Notes under the pieces: generated by a model
Databases searched by the model: none
What the model was told of the DNA's origin: nothing
Seen by the model: only the letters and a program-made list of their open reading frames with translations
Translations under genes and position numbers: made by a program
From: Nitrospira defluvii
GTDB lineage: Bacteria > Nitrospirota > Nitrospiria > Nitrospirales > Nitrospiraceae
NCBI RefSeq assembly: GCF_905220995.1
Contig: NZ_CAJNBJ010000005.1
Span: 1-64,000 of the forward strand
Direction of reading: 5' to 3'
Length of the DNA: 64,000 bases
Shown here: one piece after another, positions 54,364 through 63,556 of the stretch
How the letters are laid out: each line of letters begins with the position of its first letter
How positions within the stretch are numbered: the first letter of the stretch is position 1

Positions 54364-54729
54364 ATGCGCAAGAAGCTCGGTATCATCATAGCGGTGCTTA
54401 CCGTCGTCCTAGCAAATTCATGGGTCGCGGCCCAGGTCGGGCCGGGGCATCCTGACCGAGGCGAGGCGTTGTACAAGGAACATTGTCTGCGGTGCCACGG
54501 CAGGATGGGCGAGGGCGATGGGCCGGACGCGCAAGGCCTGATCGTGCGGCCGGTGGATTTTCATACCGCACGGTCTCGCGCCAAGACCGACTTCGAACTC
54601 CTGATTGCCATCTCCAACGGCGTGCTATTCAGCCCGATGCATTCTTGGCGAGGCCGCATCGCCGACGAGGACATGGTGCATGTCATCGCGTATGTGCGGG
54701 CCCTGGCACCCGAGTACCCGCATTTGTGA
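54364..54729 (+). CDS. Small periplasmic c-type cytochrome
   Basis: This 121-residue monoheme cytochrome c has a signal peptide (KLGIIIAVLTVVLANSWVAAQ), heme motif HCLRCHGRMGEGDGPDA near residue 39, and a probable distal Met in FSPMHSWRG near 97. It closes with the typical HVIAYVRAL helix. It would carry electrons in the periplasm. ATG 54364 is fixed by GAGGAGG just upstream. The partner is not obvious: no terminal oxidase lies nearby. Confidence 0.88.
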   Translation: MRKKLGIIIAVLTVVLANSWVAAQVGPGHPDRGEALYKEHCLRCHGRMGEGDGPDAQGLIVRPVDFHTARSRAKTDFELLIAISNGVLFSPMHSWRGRIADEDMVHVIAYVRALAPEYPHL

Positions 54730-54769
54730 AGGAGATGGTTGCCAATGACCCATCGGTGAGAACCTGAGA

Positions 54770-56185
54770 ATGGATAAGGGAGCGTCTGCAGTGAGAGCGA
54801 TTGCGGGCAGAGGCTGGGCGATGCGATGGGGGCTGGCCCTCCTGTGGGTGCTCGCCCTGGTCATGCCAGGCGCGTCGTTCGCCGCGCTTGCACGGCCTGT
54901 GGTCTATGTGGTGCCGATAGAGGGCGTCATCGATCTGGGGCTCGCTCCTTTCGTCGAGCGTGTGTTGCAAGAGGCGACGGGCGTCGGTGCGGCAGCGGTC
55001 ATTCTGGAGGTCGACACCTTCGGCGGACGAGTGGATGCGGCGGTGCTGATCCGAGATACCCTCTTGCGGGCCAAGGTGAAGACAGTCGCGTTCATCAACA
55101 AGCGCGCGATCTCGGCGGGCGCGCTGATCAGTCTGGCCACCGAAACAATCGTGATGGCCGATGGCGGCACGATTGGCGCCGCCACCCCGGTTCAGATCGG
55201 CTTGCCCGGCGCGCCGGCGCAGCCGGTCGAGGAGAAGACGGTCTCGTATATGCGGAAGGAATTTCGGGCGACTGCGGAGAGCCGTAAACGACCGCCGGAG
55301 TTGGCTGAAGCGATGGTGGATGCGGATGTGGAGATTTCCGGCGTGATCGCGAAAGGGAAACTGCTGACGCTGACGACTGAAGAAGCATGGCAGCACAAGC
55401 TTGTCGACTTTCGCGCGGACAACATGGAACGCGTACTTGAGTTGTTGGGACTGGCCGACGCGGAGCTTCGCCGCGCCTCGGAAACCTGGGCAGAATCGCT
55501 GGTGCGGATTTTTACGCATCCGATTGTTAGCTCCATCCTGATCGCCGTCGGGATGCTCGGTATCATTGTGGAGATTCAGAGCCCCGGGTTCGGGGTGCCG
55601 GGCGTTGTCGGGCTGACGAGCCTCGCGCTGTTCTTGTGGGGCCATTGGTTGGTCCGTCTGGCGGGATGGGAAGAAGTGCTGCTCATCGGGATCGGGCTCA
55701 TCCTGTTGGTGGTCGAAATATTTCTTCTGCCGGGCTTCGGACTATTCGGGGCGATAGGCATTGTGGCGCTGCTCGGGGGACTTGGACTGAGCCTCGTCGG
55801 GACAGGGGCGACTTGGGCCGTCGTCCTCTATGCGCTGGGGCAGGTGATCGTCGCCGTACTGTTGGCCGTCGTGCTGGCGCTCGCGCTGCTGCGAGTCCTT
55901 CCACGTCTGCCGTTCGGGCGGCGGCTGATCCTGGAAACTGAATTGCCGGCACAGGCCGGTTATGCCTCCGCGCTGGACACCGATCGCCGCTGGCTCGGTA
56001 AACGAGGGATCGCGGCCTCGACGCTGCGGCCGGCCGGGATCGCCCATTTCGACCACGAACGCGTGGATGTCATCACGGAAGGCGAATTCATCGAAGCCGG
56101 GGATCCCATCGAGGTGCTGCGAGTCGAGGGGAATCGCATCGTCGTTCGGCGCATCGATCAAGATCCTGAAAGGAGTGAGTCATGA
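54770..56185 (+). CDS. NfeD-type membrane-bound serine protease
   Basis: This 471-residue long-form NfeD protein has a signal sequence (about 22-42) and a ClpP-like protease domain (about 50-250). [20 protein letters not shown] and the nucleophile region [14 protein letters not shown] (Ser near 117) belong to that domain. Four membrane helices (about 255-385) follow, then a C-terminal OB-fold domain (about 395-465, with [20 protein letters not shown]). Long NfeD proteins work with flotillin/stomatin partners, and one is encoded next, overlapping by four bases. Confidence 0.92.
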   Translation: MDKGASAVRAIAGRGWAMRWGLALLWVLALVMPGASFAALARPVVYVVPIEGVIDLGLAPFVERVLQEATGVGAAAVILEVDTFGGRVDAAVLIRDTLLRAKVKTVAFINKRAISAGALISLATETIVMADGGTIGAATPVQIGLPGAPAQPVEEKTVSYMRKEFRATAESRKRPPELAEAMVDADVEISGVIAKGKLLTLTTEEAWQHKLVDFRADNMERVLELLGLADAELRRASETWAESLVRIFTHPIVSSILIAVGMLGIIVEIQSPGFGVPGVVGLTSLALFLWGHWLVRLAGWEEVLLIGIGLILLVVEIFLLPGFGLFGAIGIVALLGGLGLSLVGTGATWAVVLYALGQVIVAVLLAVVLALALLRVLPRLPFGRRLILETELPAQAGYASALDTDRRWLGKRGIAASTLRPAGIAHFDHERVDVITEGEFIEAGDPIEVLRVEGNRIVVRRIDQDPERSES

Positions 56186-57174
56186 ATGGAGTCGAAACCG
56201 GCCTGTTGGGCATCCTGACCACCTTGATACTGATCGTGTCGGGGACGGCGCTCCTGTTGTACCTGATCCCGCTCAGGTTGTGGATCGCCGCCTGGGCATC
56301 CGGTGCCTACGTCGGGCTGTTGACCCTGATCGGGATGCGTCTTCGGCGCGTGCCGCCCGGGACGGTGGTGACTGCGCGCATCAGCGCGGTGAAGGCAGGG
56401 CTCACCATCTCGCTCAACGATCTAGAAGCCCACTATTTGGCGGGTGGCAACGTGGGAAACGTCGTCCTCGCGTTGATCTCCGCCGACAAGGCGAATATTG
56501 CGATGCCGTTCAAGCGGGCGGCGGCGATCGACTTGGCCGGGCGCGACGTGTTGGGAGCGGTCAAGATGTCGGTCCTCCCCAAGGTGATCGAAACGCCGCG
56601 GATCGCCGCGGTCGCCAAGGACGGCATTCAGCTCCATGCGATTTGCCGGGTCACGGTTCGCACGAATCTTGACCGGCTGGTCGGCGGCTCGGGAGAGGAG
56701 ACGGTGCTGGCGCGGGTCGGCGAAGGGATCGTGAGCACGATTGGCTCGGCGGTGACCCACAAGGACGTGCTGGAGAATCCGGATCATATTTCCAAGCATG
56801 TGCTGAGCAAAGGCCTCGATGCGGGAACGGCGTTTGAAATCCTGTCGATCGATATCGCCGATATTGATGTCGGCGAGAATATCGGCGCCAAACTGCAGAT
56901 CGATCAAGCCAATGCTGATAAGCAGATCGCGCAGGCGAGAGCTGAGCAACGGCGCGCCATGGCCGTGGCGCTGGAACAGGAGATGCGCGCGAAGGTGGTC
57001 GAGGCCGAGGCCGAAGTGCCAAAGGCCATGGCCGAGGCATTTCGCCAAGGGAACCTGGGGATCATGGATTATTACCGCATGAAGAACGTGCAGGCGGACA
57101 CCTCCATGCGCGACGCCATTGCGGGGACGGGCGAAGAGCCGCCAGCCGGTCCGAAGAAGGAGGATCGCCGATGA
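56182..57174 (+). CDS. floA: Flotillin-like protein FloA
   Basis: This is a FloA-type SPFH membrane scaffold of 330 residues. N-terminal membrane segments (about 10-52) carry [12 protein letters not shown]; an SPFH region follows (about 65-230; [20 protein letters not shown] and [16 protein letters not shown]-like pattern). A helical coiled tail comes last (about 235-300; [20 protein letters not shown]). It would organise membrane microdomains with the NfeD protease upstream. Co-translation overlaps exist on both sides. Confidence 0.92.
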   Translation: MNGVETGLLGILTTLILIVSGTALLLYLIPLRLWIAAWASGAYVGLLTLIGMRLRRVPPGTVVTARISAVKAGLTISLNDLEAHYLAGGNVGNVVLALISADKANIAMPFKRAAAIDLAGRDVLGAVKMSVLPKVIETPRIAAVAKDGIQLHAICRVTVRTNLDRLVGGSGEETVLARVGEGIVSTIGSAVTHKDVLENPDHISKHVLSKGLDAGTAFEILSIDIADIDVGENIGAKLQIDQANADKQIAQARAEQRRAMAVALEQEMRAKVVEAEAEVPKAMAEAFRQGNLGIMDYYRMKNVQADTSMRDAIAGTGEEPPAGPKKEDRR

Positions 57175-57515
57175 CTCCGGAACAATGGGTGATCGCTATG
57201 CTCCTGGTCCTGGCCCTGCTGGTGGAGTTCATACGCAGACTGAAAGGAACTGTTGAGGAAGCGCATGGTGATGAGGCCGAGGTGGTGAGCATTCCCGTGG
57301 CAATGAAAAAACGGATCCCCATCCGGGCATTGCGTGGCCCCATCGAATTGCCACGCGTTGTACGGCCTGCCATGGAAGCAGACCCTGCCGCGCGGCGCGA
57401 GCGCCCTCGCATCACCGCCAATGCGCGAGCCATGCGGCGCGGCATCGTGTTTATGGCGGTGCTCGGTCCCTGCCGTGGGCTTGAGCCACCAGATTGTTCG
57501 AATCGAATCGGATAA
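57171..57515 (+). CDS. Small membrane-anchored protein downstream of floA
   Basis: This 114-residue protein overlaps floA by ATGA. One hydrophobic helix ([16 protein letters not shown]) is followed by a basic, Pro- and Arg-rich tail with no recognised domain. Position suggests an accessory factor of the NfeD-FloA module. The C-terminal third may be noise if a frameshift is present. Confidence 0.5.
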   Translation: MTPEQWVIAMLLVLALLVEFIRRLKGTVEEAHGDEAEVVSIPVAMKKRIPIRALRGPIELPRVVRPAMEADPAARRERPRITANARAMRRGIVFMAVLGPCRGLEPPDCSNRIG

Positions 57516-57530
57516 ACGGCGGAGGATCCT

Positions 57531-57890
57531 ATGACACCCTTGTTGCGCACGAGGCCGCTTCGCCTCGTTGGAACGTTGATCGCGCTCTACCTGTTCGCGT
57601 CGACCGGCTGCGCGCAGCCGGTCGTGATCGATATGGCCTCTTTCGATCCGGGGCAGGATCAGATGGCCATTGCCGGTTACTACCGAGACCAGGCCACCGA
57701 CCTGCGGGAGAAGGCTGCTGCGCTTGCCGAGAGCGCCGTCCGGTATGAAGGTCTCTTCGGCCCGCAGTCGGACTGGGTCAGTGGAGCCCGGCAACTCTCG
57801 CAGTACTATGTCGCGGCGAGTCAGGAGCTGGAACATCGGGCTGACGCCCATGCGGAGGTCGCTCGAACGGGACGGTCACGGCGCCGGTGA
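57531..57890 (+). CDS. Small lipoprotein with helical mature part
   Basis: This 119-residue protein follows GGAGGATCCT. It has a signal sequence with lipobox FASTGC (lipid-anchored Cys near 27). The mature part is predicted helical (AGYYRDQATDLREKAAALAES, then WVSGARQLSQYYVAASQELE), like small outer-membrane coiled-coil lipoproteins. It lies between floA and the lipoprotein prohibitin. Function unknown. Confidence 0.7.
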   Translation: MTPLLRTRPLRLVGTLIALYLFASTGCAQPVVIDMASFDPGQDQMAIAGYYRDQATDLREKAAALAESAVRYEGLFGPQSDWVSGARQLSQYYVAASQELEHRADAHAEVARTGRSRRR

Positions 57891-57942
57891 CCAGCGAGAG
57901 CCTGCAGTTAGCAAAAGAGGAACGCCTTCAATAGGAGGACCT

Positions 57943-58800
57943 ATGAACCTCTCAACTATTTCACGTGCGATCGTGCTGATAATTCCGATTCTGTTGGTGT
58001 TGAACGGGTGCGGGAGAGTGGTCGATCCGGGGAAACGCGGTCTCCGCTGGCGCCCGTTGACCGAGGGCTTGATGAAGGAGCCGCTCCGGGACGGGTTCTA
58101 TTGGCGCGCGCCGTGGAACGACGTGTTCGAGTATGACGTCCGGTATCAGAGTTTTACCGAAAAAGTCGATGTCCTGACCGCCGACGATCTCTCGGTCACG
58201 GTGCAGGCGGCGATCACAATGCGCCCGACTGCGGAGGAAATCTACTTTCTCGCTCAAGAGGTGGGGCACAACTGGTACCAGCAGCTCGTGCGGCCGCAGT
58301 TCCTGTCGGCGGTGCGGGGGGTCGTCGCCCAATATACGATGGTGACGCTCCCCGAGCGGAGCAGCGAAATCGGGAACAAGATCGAAGCGGTAATGGTCGA
58401 GTCGCTCAAAGGGCGGCATCTCGACGTCTACAGTGTGGCCTTGTCCGAGATTGAATTTTCAAAGATGGTATTGCATGCCATCGAGCAGAAACAAGCGAAG
58501 GAACAGGAAAAGGAGCAAAAGGAATTTGAGCTGGTCATTGCGGAGCGCAATGCGGAGATCGCCCGGATCCACGCTAAAGGCGAGGGGGATTCGTTGCGGA
58601 TTCGCGCTGAGGGGGAAGGGGAGAGCTTGCGCATCCGCGCCACCGGTCAATCCCAGGCGCAGGAGATCATCACGAAAACGCTCACGCCGGATTATCTCAA
58701 GTTCAAATTGTACGAGAGTCCCAACGCCAAAATGATCATTGTACCGGACAAGCTTGACGTACCGATTATTGTGAATCCGGGCGCCGATCGCCCGCGCTAA
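57943..58800 (+). CDS. Prohibitin/SPFH-domain lipoprotein
   Basis: This 285-residue prohibitin-like protein begins after AGGAGGACC and has an N-terminal hydrophobic stretch ending in a lipobox-like LLVLNGCGR. The SPFH/band 7 domain follows (about 30-200; PGKRGLRWRPLTEGLM, GFYWRAPWNDVFEYDVRYQ, SLKGRHLDVYSVALSEIEF). The C-terminal segment (about 200-260) is a charged coiled coil with near-repeats of RIRAEGEGESL. A lipid-anchored prohibitin is unusual. It probably acts with FloA and NfeD in envelope quality control. Confidence 0.82.
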   Translation: MNLSTISRAIVLIIPILLVLNGCGRVVDPGKRGLRWRPLTEGLMKEPLRDGFYWRAPWNDVFEYDVRYQSFTEKVDVLTADDLSVTVQAAITMRPTAEEIYFLAQEVGHNWYQQLVRPQFLSAVRGVVAQYTMVTLPERSSEIGNKIEAVMVESLKGRHLDVYSVALSEIEFSKMVLHAIEQKQAKEQEKEQKEFELVIAERNAEIARIHAKGEGDSLRIRAEGEGESLRIRATGQSQAQEIITKTLTPDYLKFKLYESPNAKMIIVPDKLDVPIIVNPGADRPR

Positions 58801-60050
58801 TGCATATGATTCATGAACGCTTCTGCTGTATCGCGGTTATGCGACTCCTTCGGCGGAGATGGCTGTTGATCAGCGTGGGCGTGATGGTGGTGCTGGGTGC
58901 GGTCCATCTCGTCATCCTCATCGAGGGAGGTAAGCAGGAGCGAGGCGACTCCGCCATTCGGAAATCGGAATCGGTGCCCCCTGCCGGACCCCTGACCGTG
59001 GTCACGCTAAAACCGGACCTGGCTGCGGAAGCGGGCATTCACGTGACTCCGGTCGTGAAGGGCGGGTTCCGGCTCCATCGGGATTTTCCCGCGACGGTCC
59101 AACCGAATGAGAACGAGTTGGCCGAGGTCACGACGTTGGTCCGCGGCCGGGTGGTGGAGGTCTACGCGGATGTCGGGCAAGATGTGAACAAAGGGGCGGT
59201 CTTGGCGTTGTTGCACAGTAAGGACCTGAGCCTGGCTCAAGCGGCGTATGTGAAGGCCGCAGCCCAATCGCACGAGGCCGCATTGGCCTATGAGCGGGCT
59301 ACCACGCTGTACGAGGAGCTGGTAGTGAGCCTTGCCGAGTTGAATCGGCGCGAAGCTGTGATGAAGACGGCTCGCGCGGAATTGCGGGAAACAACGCATC
59401 GGTTGGAGTTGCTGGGTGTACAGGCGGAAGAGATCGAGCGCCTGGACCGGGAGCACACGATCCGTTCCGACGTGCCGATTCGGGCGCCGGTTGCTGGTCG
59501 GGTGATCATGCGCAACCTCACGCGCGGTGAAGTCGTGGAGATGGCGCAGAAAATCTTCACGGTGGCCGATCTCTCTGATGTCTGGGTCGTCGGCAAGGTG
59601 CCGGAAAAAGACGTGCAGTTCATCCATCGCGAGCAGTCCGTCGAGGTGCGGGCGACGGCGTATCCGGGCCGAGTGTTTCCCGGCACGATCACCTATCTCA
59701 GCGACGTGTTGGATCCCGCGACGCGCACCATGCGATTGCGCGTCACGGTCCCGAATCCGAAGAAGTTGTTGAAGCCGGAGATGTTTGCATCGGTACGGGT
59801 TTATGCGGAGCCTGAACCGGAGGTCGTGATGGTGCCCGTCGCGGCGGTGCAACGGAGCGGTGAGTCCTCCTATGTGTTCATGCGATTGGAGGGGGGGAGG
59901 TTCGAAAAGCGTCCTGTGGTCCTCGGCCCGGAAACCGACCAGGTCGTCGCGGTGTTGAGCGGTCTGCGCGAGGGCGAACTGATCGTCACCGCCGGCACCT
60001 TCGTGCTCAAGTCCGAATTCGAAAAATCTCAAATCGAGCCCGTGCAATGA
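58800..60050 (+). CDS. RND efflux periplasmic adaptor (CusB/CzcB type)
   Basis: This 416-residue membrane fusion protein links the inner-membrane pump to an outer-membrane channel. An N-terminal membrane anchor (about 20-45) is followed by lipoyl half-motifs (VRGRVVEVYADVGQDVNKGA near 115 and IRAPVAGRVIMRNLTRGEVV near 225), a helical hairpin between them, and beta-barrel regions (VPEKDVQFI, AYPGRVFPGTITYLSD). The ATG at 58800 overlaps the prohibitin stop; ATG 58839 is another start. The pump follows with a four-base overlap. No outer-membrane factor is encoded here. Confidence 0.88.
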   Translation: MHMIHERFCCIAVMRLLRRRWLLISVGVMVVLGAVHLVILIEGGKQERGDSAIRKSESVPPAGPLTVVTLKPDLAAEAGIHVTPVVKGGFRLHRDFPATVQPNENELAEVTTLVRGRVVEVYADVGQDVNKGAVLALLHSKDLSLAQAAYVKAAAQSHEAALAYERATTLYEELVVSLAELNRREAVMKTARAELRETTHRLELLGVQAEEIERLDREHTIRSDVPIRAPVAGRVIMRNLTRGEVVEMAQKIFTVADLSDVWVVGKVPEKDVQFIHREQSVEVRATAYPGRVFPGTITYLSDVLDPATRTMRLRVTVPNPKKLLKPEMFASVRVYAEPEPEVVMVPVAAVQRSGESSYVFMRLEGGRFEKRPVVLGPETDQVVAVLSGLREGELIVTAGTFVLKSEFEKSQIEPVQ

Positions 60051-63000
60051 TCGACGCCTTGATCGCCTTGTCGCTCCGACGGTGGCCGCTCATCCTGATC
60101 CTGGCCGGTCTCTTGGCCGCGGCCGGTGTGGTGGCGTTCCGTCAGTTGCCGATCGACGCCTTCCCGGATGTCACCAACATCCAGGTGCAGATCTTGACCG
60201 ACGGGCCGGGGCTGTCTCCGATCGAGGTCGAGCGATTCGTCACCATCCCGCTCGAGCTGCAGATGACCGGCTTGCCCGACCTCACCGAAATCCGCTCGCT
60301 GTCGAAATTCGCCCTCTCCCAGATCACGGTGGTGTTCAAAGATCATGTGGACCTCTCACGCGCTCGCCAGCTCGTCCTCGAGCGCCTGCTCGAAGCGAAA
60401 GCGATCTTGCCGCCGGGGGTCGAGCCGGTCATGGCGCCAGTGACGACCGGCCTCGGCGAAATCTATCAGTACTACTTGGACAGTCCGTCGGTGAACGCGG
60501 AGGATCCCGAAGCGCTTGAAGTCGCGCTGACGGAGCAGCGGGTCCTGCAGGATTGGGTGCTTCGGCCGCTTATTAAGACGGTTCCCGGCGTTATCGATGT
60601 GAATGCGCTGGGTGGGTTCGTCAAGCAGTATCAGGTGATTGTCGAGCCGGCCAAGCTGCGGAAGTACAACTTGACGCTCGACCAGGTGTTCGAGGCGGTC
60701 GCGCAGAACAATGCCAACGCCGGCGGTAATGTCGTGGATCGACACGGCGAACGGTCGATCGTGCGCGGGTTGGGGTTGGTGCGGAACATCGCCGATATTG
60801 AGGACATTGTGGTGAAAGAGAACGGTGGCACGCCCGTGTATGTGCACAACCTGGGGGAGGTGCGTATCGGCCACGCGATCCGCCACGGCGCCGCCGTGCT
60901 CAACGGCGATCGGGAAGTCGTGGCCGGCATCGTGCTCATGTACCGCGGGGCCAACGCACGACAGGTCGTGGAGGCCGTCAAGGCCAAGGTGGAAGCGATC
61001 CATCGCGGCGGCATCCTCCCGGGTGGGCTAAAATTGGTCCCCTTCTACGACCGGTCCGAATTGGTGACGGCGGCCCTTGATACGGTCCGCCAGGCCTTAC
61101 TGGGGGGAATTCTCCTGGTGGGTCTGGTTCTGTTCGTCACGATCGGCAACGTTCGCAGCGCGCTCATTGTAACGGCGACCCTGATCCTCACGCCGCTGTT
61201 GACGTTTCGGATCATGCAGGACCTCGACCTCTCGGCCAATCTCATGTCACTGGGCGGGCTGGCGATCGCCATTGGGATGGTCGTCGACGGGTCGATTGTG
61301 GTTGTGGAGAACGTATACCGCCATCTCTCCGAGCCGGGTTCCTCCCCGACGACGCGTTGGGATTTGGTATTACAGGCCTCGAAGGAAGTAGCGCGCCCGA
61401 TCGCCTTCGCGTTACTCATCATTATCGTGGTGTTTCTGCCGCTGGTGCTCTTGGAAGGCATGGAAGGCAGGCTGTTCGCACCCTTGGCCTACACAGTCAT
61501 GATCGCCCTGCTGGTGTCGCTGGCGCTGTCTCTGACGGTCACGCCGGTCCTTTGCGCCCTGGGACTCACCGGCGGGGAGCAACAGGAGGCTCTCCTGATA
61601 CGGTGGGCGAAGACGGCGTATGAGCCGCTGCTCCGATGGACGCTCACCCATCGGCGGCTGGTGCTGGCCGGCGCCCTCCTCCAGTTTGGTGTGACACTGG
61701 CGCTCGTGCCGTACCTGGGTCGAGAGTTTGTGCCCGTGCTGGAGGAAGGGGCGCTGACGCCGCTGATCATCCGGTTGCCACGGGTGTCGCTCCCTGAATC
61801 CATCGAACTGGAAAAACGGGCCTTACGGGCCCTGCGGGAATTTCCAGAGGTCCGCCTCGCTGTCGGAAAAATCGGTCGATCGGAGATCGGGAATGAACCG
61901 CAAGAGGCCAATGAAAGCGATCCGGTCGTCCTGCTGCACCCGCGGGACACCTGGACGACCACTCGGACCAAAGCCGAGCTGGTCGATACGATGCGCCGAC
62001 GGCTTGCCGAAATCCCCGGCATGTCTTTTATGATGAGCCAACCCATCCAGCAGCGTGTGGACGAGTTGATCTCGGGAGTCAGGACGGAGTTCGCCATTAA
62101 GTTGTTCGGAGATGATTTGGATGTCTTGAAGGAACGGGCGGATCAAATCGCCGCCATCATGAGAACGGTCGAAGGAGTGAAAGATCTGCGTGTGGAGCAG
62201 ATCGCGGGGCAGCCGTACCTCACCGTCGATATCGATCGCCACAAGATCGCACGCTACGGCATCAACGTGGCGGATATTCGCACGATCATCGAAACCGCGA
62301 TCGGCGGCAAACCCGCGACGAAGGTTTATGAAAATGAGCGACGGTTCGAGCTCATCCTGCGGTTTCCCGAGGAGCACCGGAGCACGGTGCGCCAGATCGG
62401 CGAGATTCTGGTCAACTCGGCTGTCGGCGCGCCGATTCCGCTCAGTGAGCTGGCGAAGGTGGAGATGCGCGAGGGCCCCGCGCGCATCAGCCGCGAACAG
62501 GTGCGCCGGCGGATCTTCATCGGCTTCAACGTGGTTGGCCGCGATCCTGGCAGCATCGTCGAAGAGGGGCAGCGCAAGCTCGCGGAGCGTCTCCGGTTGC
62601 CGTCCGGCTACACCATTACCTGGGGCGGCGCGTTCGAGCAGATGGAACGCGCGATGGCGCGCCTCCGGATCGTCGTGCCGGTCACGATCGGCATAATCGG
62701 GCTGTTGCTGGTCCTCGCCTTCAACTCCCTACGCTCGGCGTCGTTGATCGTGGTAAACCTCCCGTTCGCCCTCATTGGCGGCGTGTTCGGGTTGTGGCTG
62801 ACGGGGCAATACCTGAGTGTGCCGGCAGCGGTCGGGTTTATCGCGCTGTTCGGCGTCGCGGTCGAAAACGGGATCGTACTGGTGTCCACCATCAACGGGA
62901 TGCGGCAGGCGGGGTTCACCAGCGAAGAGGCCATCCGGCAAGGGTGTCTCCAACGCCTGCGCCCGGTCATGATGACGACGCTGACCACACTGTTGGGGCT

Positions 63001-63166
63001 AGCGCCCCTGGCGCTGGCGCAGGGCATCGGCTCGGAGGTCCAACGGCCACTCGCGGTCGTTGTGATCGGCGGCCTGGTGAGTTCGACACTGCTCACGCTG
63101 ATCGTGTTGCCCACGCTCTATCAATGGTTCGAGCCGAGCGATGGGTCGGAAAAAGTGAGTCAATGA
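60047..63166 (+). CDS. Heavy-metal RND efflux pump (CusA/CzcA family)
   Basis: This 1039-residue inner-membrane pump of the HME-RND family has helix 1 near 12-30, then the porter loop (QLPIDAFPDVTNIQVQI near 35). The conserved TM4 region (SLGGLAIAIGMVVDGSIVVVEN near 403) and the second periplasmic loop follow, then five C-terminal helices (VGFIALFGVAVENGIVLVS near 940). The TM4 motif keeps D and E/N residues but lacks the first Asp of CzcA, favouring the CusA-like (monovalent metal) or related groups. Substrate is not decided by this. It pairs with the adaptor upstream. Confidence 0.92.
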   Translation: MIDALIALSLRRWPLILILAGLLAAAGVVAFRQLPIDAFPDVTNIQVQILTDGPGLSPIEVERFVTIPLELQMTGLPDLTEIRSLSKFALSQITVVFKDHVDLSRARQLVLERLLEAKAILPPGVEPVMAPVTTGLGEIYQYYLDSPSVNAEDPEALEVALTEQRVLQDWVLRPLIKTVPGVIDVNALGGFVKQYQVIVEPAKLRKYNLTLDQVFEAVAQNNANAGGNVVDRHGERSIVRGLGLVRNIADIEDIVVKENGGTPVYVHNLGEVRIGHAIRHGAAVLNGDREVVAGIVLMYRGANARQVVEAVKAKVEAIHRGGILPGGLKLVPFYDRSELVTAALDTVRQALLGGILLVGLVLFVTIGNVRSALIVTATLILTPLLTFRIMQDLDLSANLMSLGGLAIAIGMVVDGSIVVVENVYRHLSEPGSSPTTRWDLVLQASKEVARPIAFALLIIIVVFLPLVLLEGMEGRLFAPLAYTVMIALLVSLALSLTVTPVLCALGLTGGEQQEALLIRWAKTAYEPLLRWTLTHRRLVLAGALLQFGVTLALVPYLGREFVPVLEEGALTPLIIRLPRVSLPESIELEKRALRALREFPEVRLAVGKIGRSEIGNEPQEANESDPVVLLHPRDTWTTTRTKAELVDTMRRRLAEIPGMSFMMSQPIQQRVDELISGVRTEFAIKLFGDDLDVLKERADQIAAIMRTVEGVKDLRVEQIAGQPYLTVDIDRHKIARYGINVADIRTIIETAIGGKPATKVYENERRFELILRFPEEHRSTVRQIGEILVNSAVGAPIPLSELAKVEMREGPARISREQVRRRIFIGFNVVGRDPGSIVEEGQRKLAERLRLPSGYTITWGGAFEQMERAMARLRIVVPVTIGIIGLLLVLAFNSLRSASLIVVNLPFALIGGVFGLWLTGQYLSVPAAVGFIALFGVAVENGIVLVSTINGMRQAGFTSEEAIRQGCLQRLRPVMMTTLTTLLGLAPLALAQGIGSEVQRPLAVVVIGGLVSSTLLTLIVLPTLYQWFEPSDGSEKVSQ

Positions 63167-63510
63167 ACATGGTCCATGCTTTTCGGGATACGATCCCAGA
63201 GGCAGTGTTTGCAGTCGAGCGACGCGTTCCTGAGTGGGTCGCAATGCAGTTCAAGCAGGAACGGAGTATCGGTCATGCATCTACCAGCAGCTTGTCGAAC
63301 AGGCGGAGGGTCTTGCAACTGCGTTACTGGGTCACAACTTTAGCCGGCGTGACCGCATGGCCATCCATCGCAGAGAACCGGCCTGAGTAGGTGATCGCGT
63401 ATCTCGGGATTGTGGCTGCGGGTGGCACGGTGGTTCCTCCCGAAATCCAGTTGAACAATGGAGATTTCGCCAAGCTTCTGGCGCGGTCCGGCGCCCGGGT
63501 TAACTGATCA
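63163..63510 (+). pseudogene. Frameshifted N-terminal relic of an acyl-CoA ligase
   Basis: ATG 63163 overlaps the pump stop and reads VHAFRDTIPEAVFAVERRVP and VAMQFKQE, the usual opening of a long-chain acyl-CoA ligase. The frame then shifts: YQQLVEQAEGLATALLGHNF and RRDRMAIH lie in a neighbouring frame. AENRPE then TAG returns, followed in line by VIAYLGIVAAGGTVV and ARSGAR before a stop. At least two shifts and a stop break it, and the catalytic part is absent. A second AMP-dependent synthetase starts at 63557. Confidence 0.72.
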
Positions 63511-63556
63511 GAAACGAGACCCCCTGTCAGGCGGCAGTCTTCGCTATCTCAAATAA

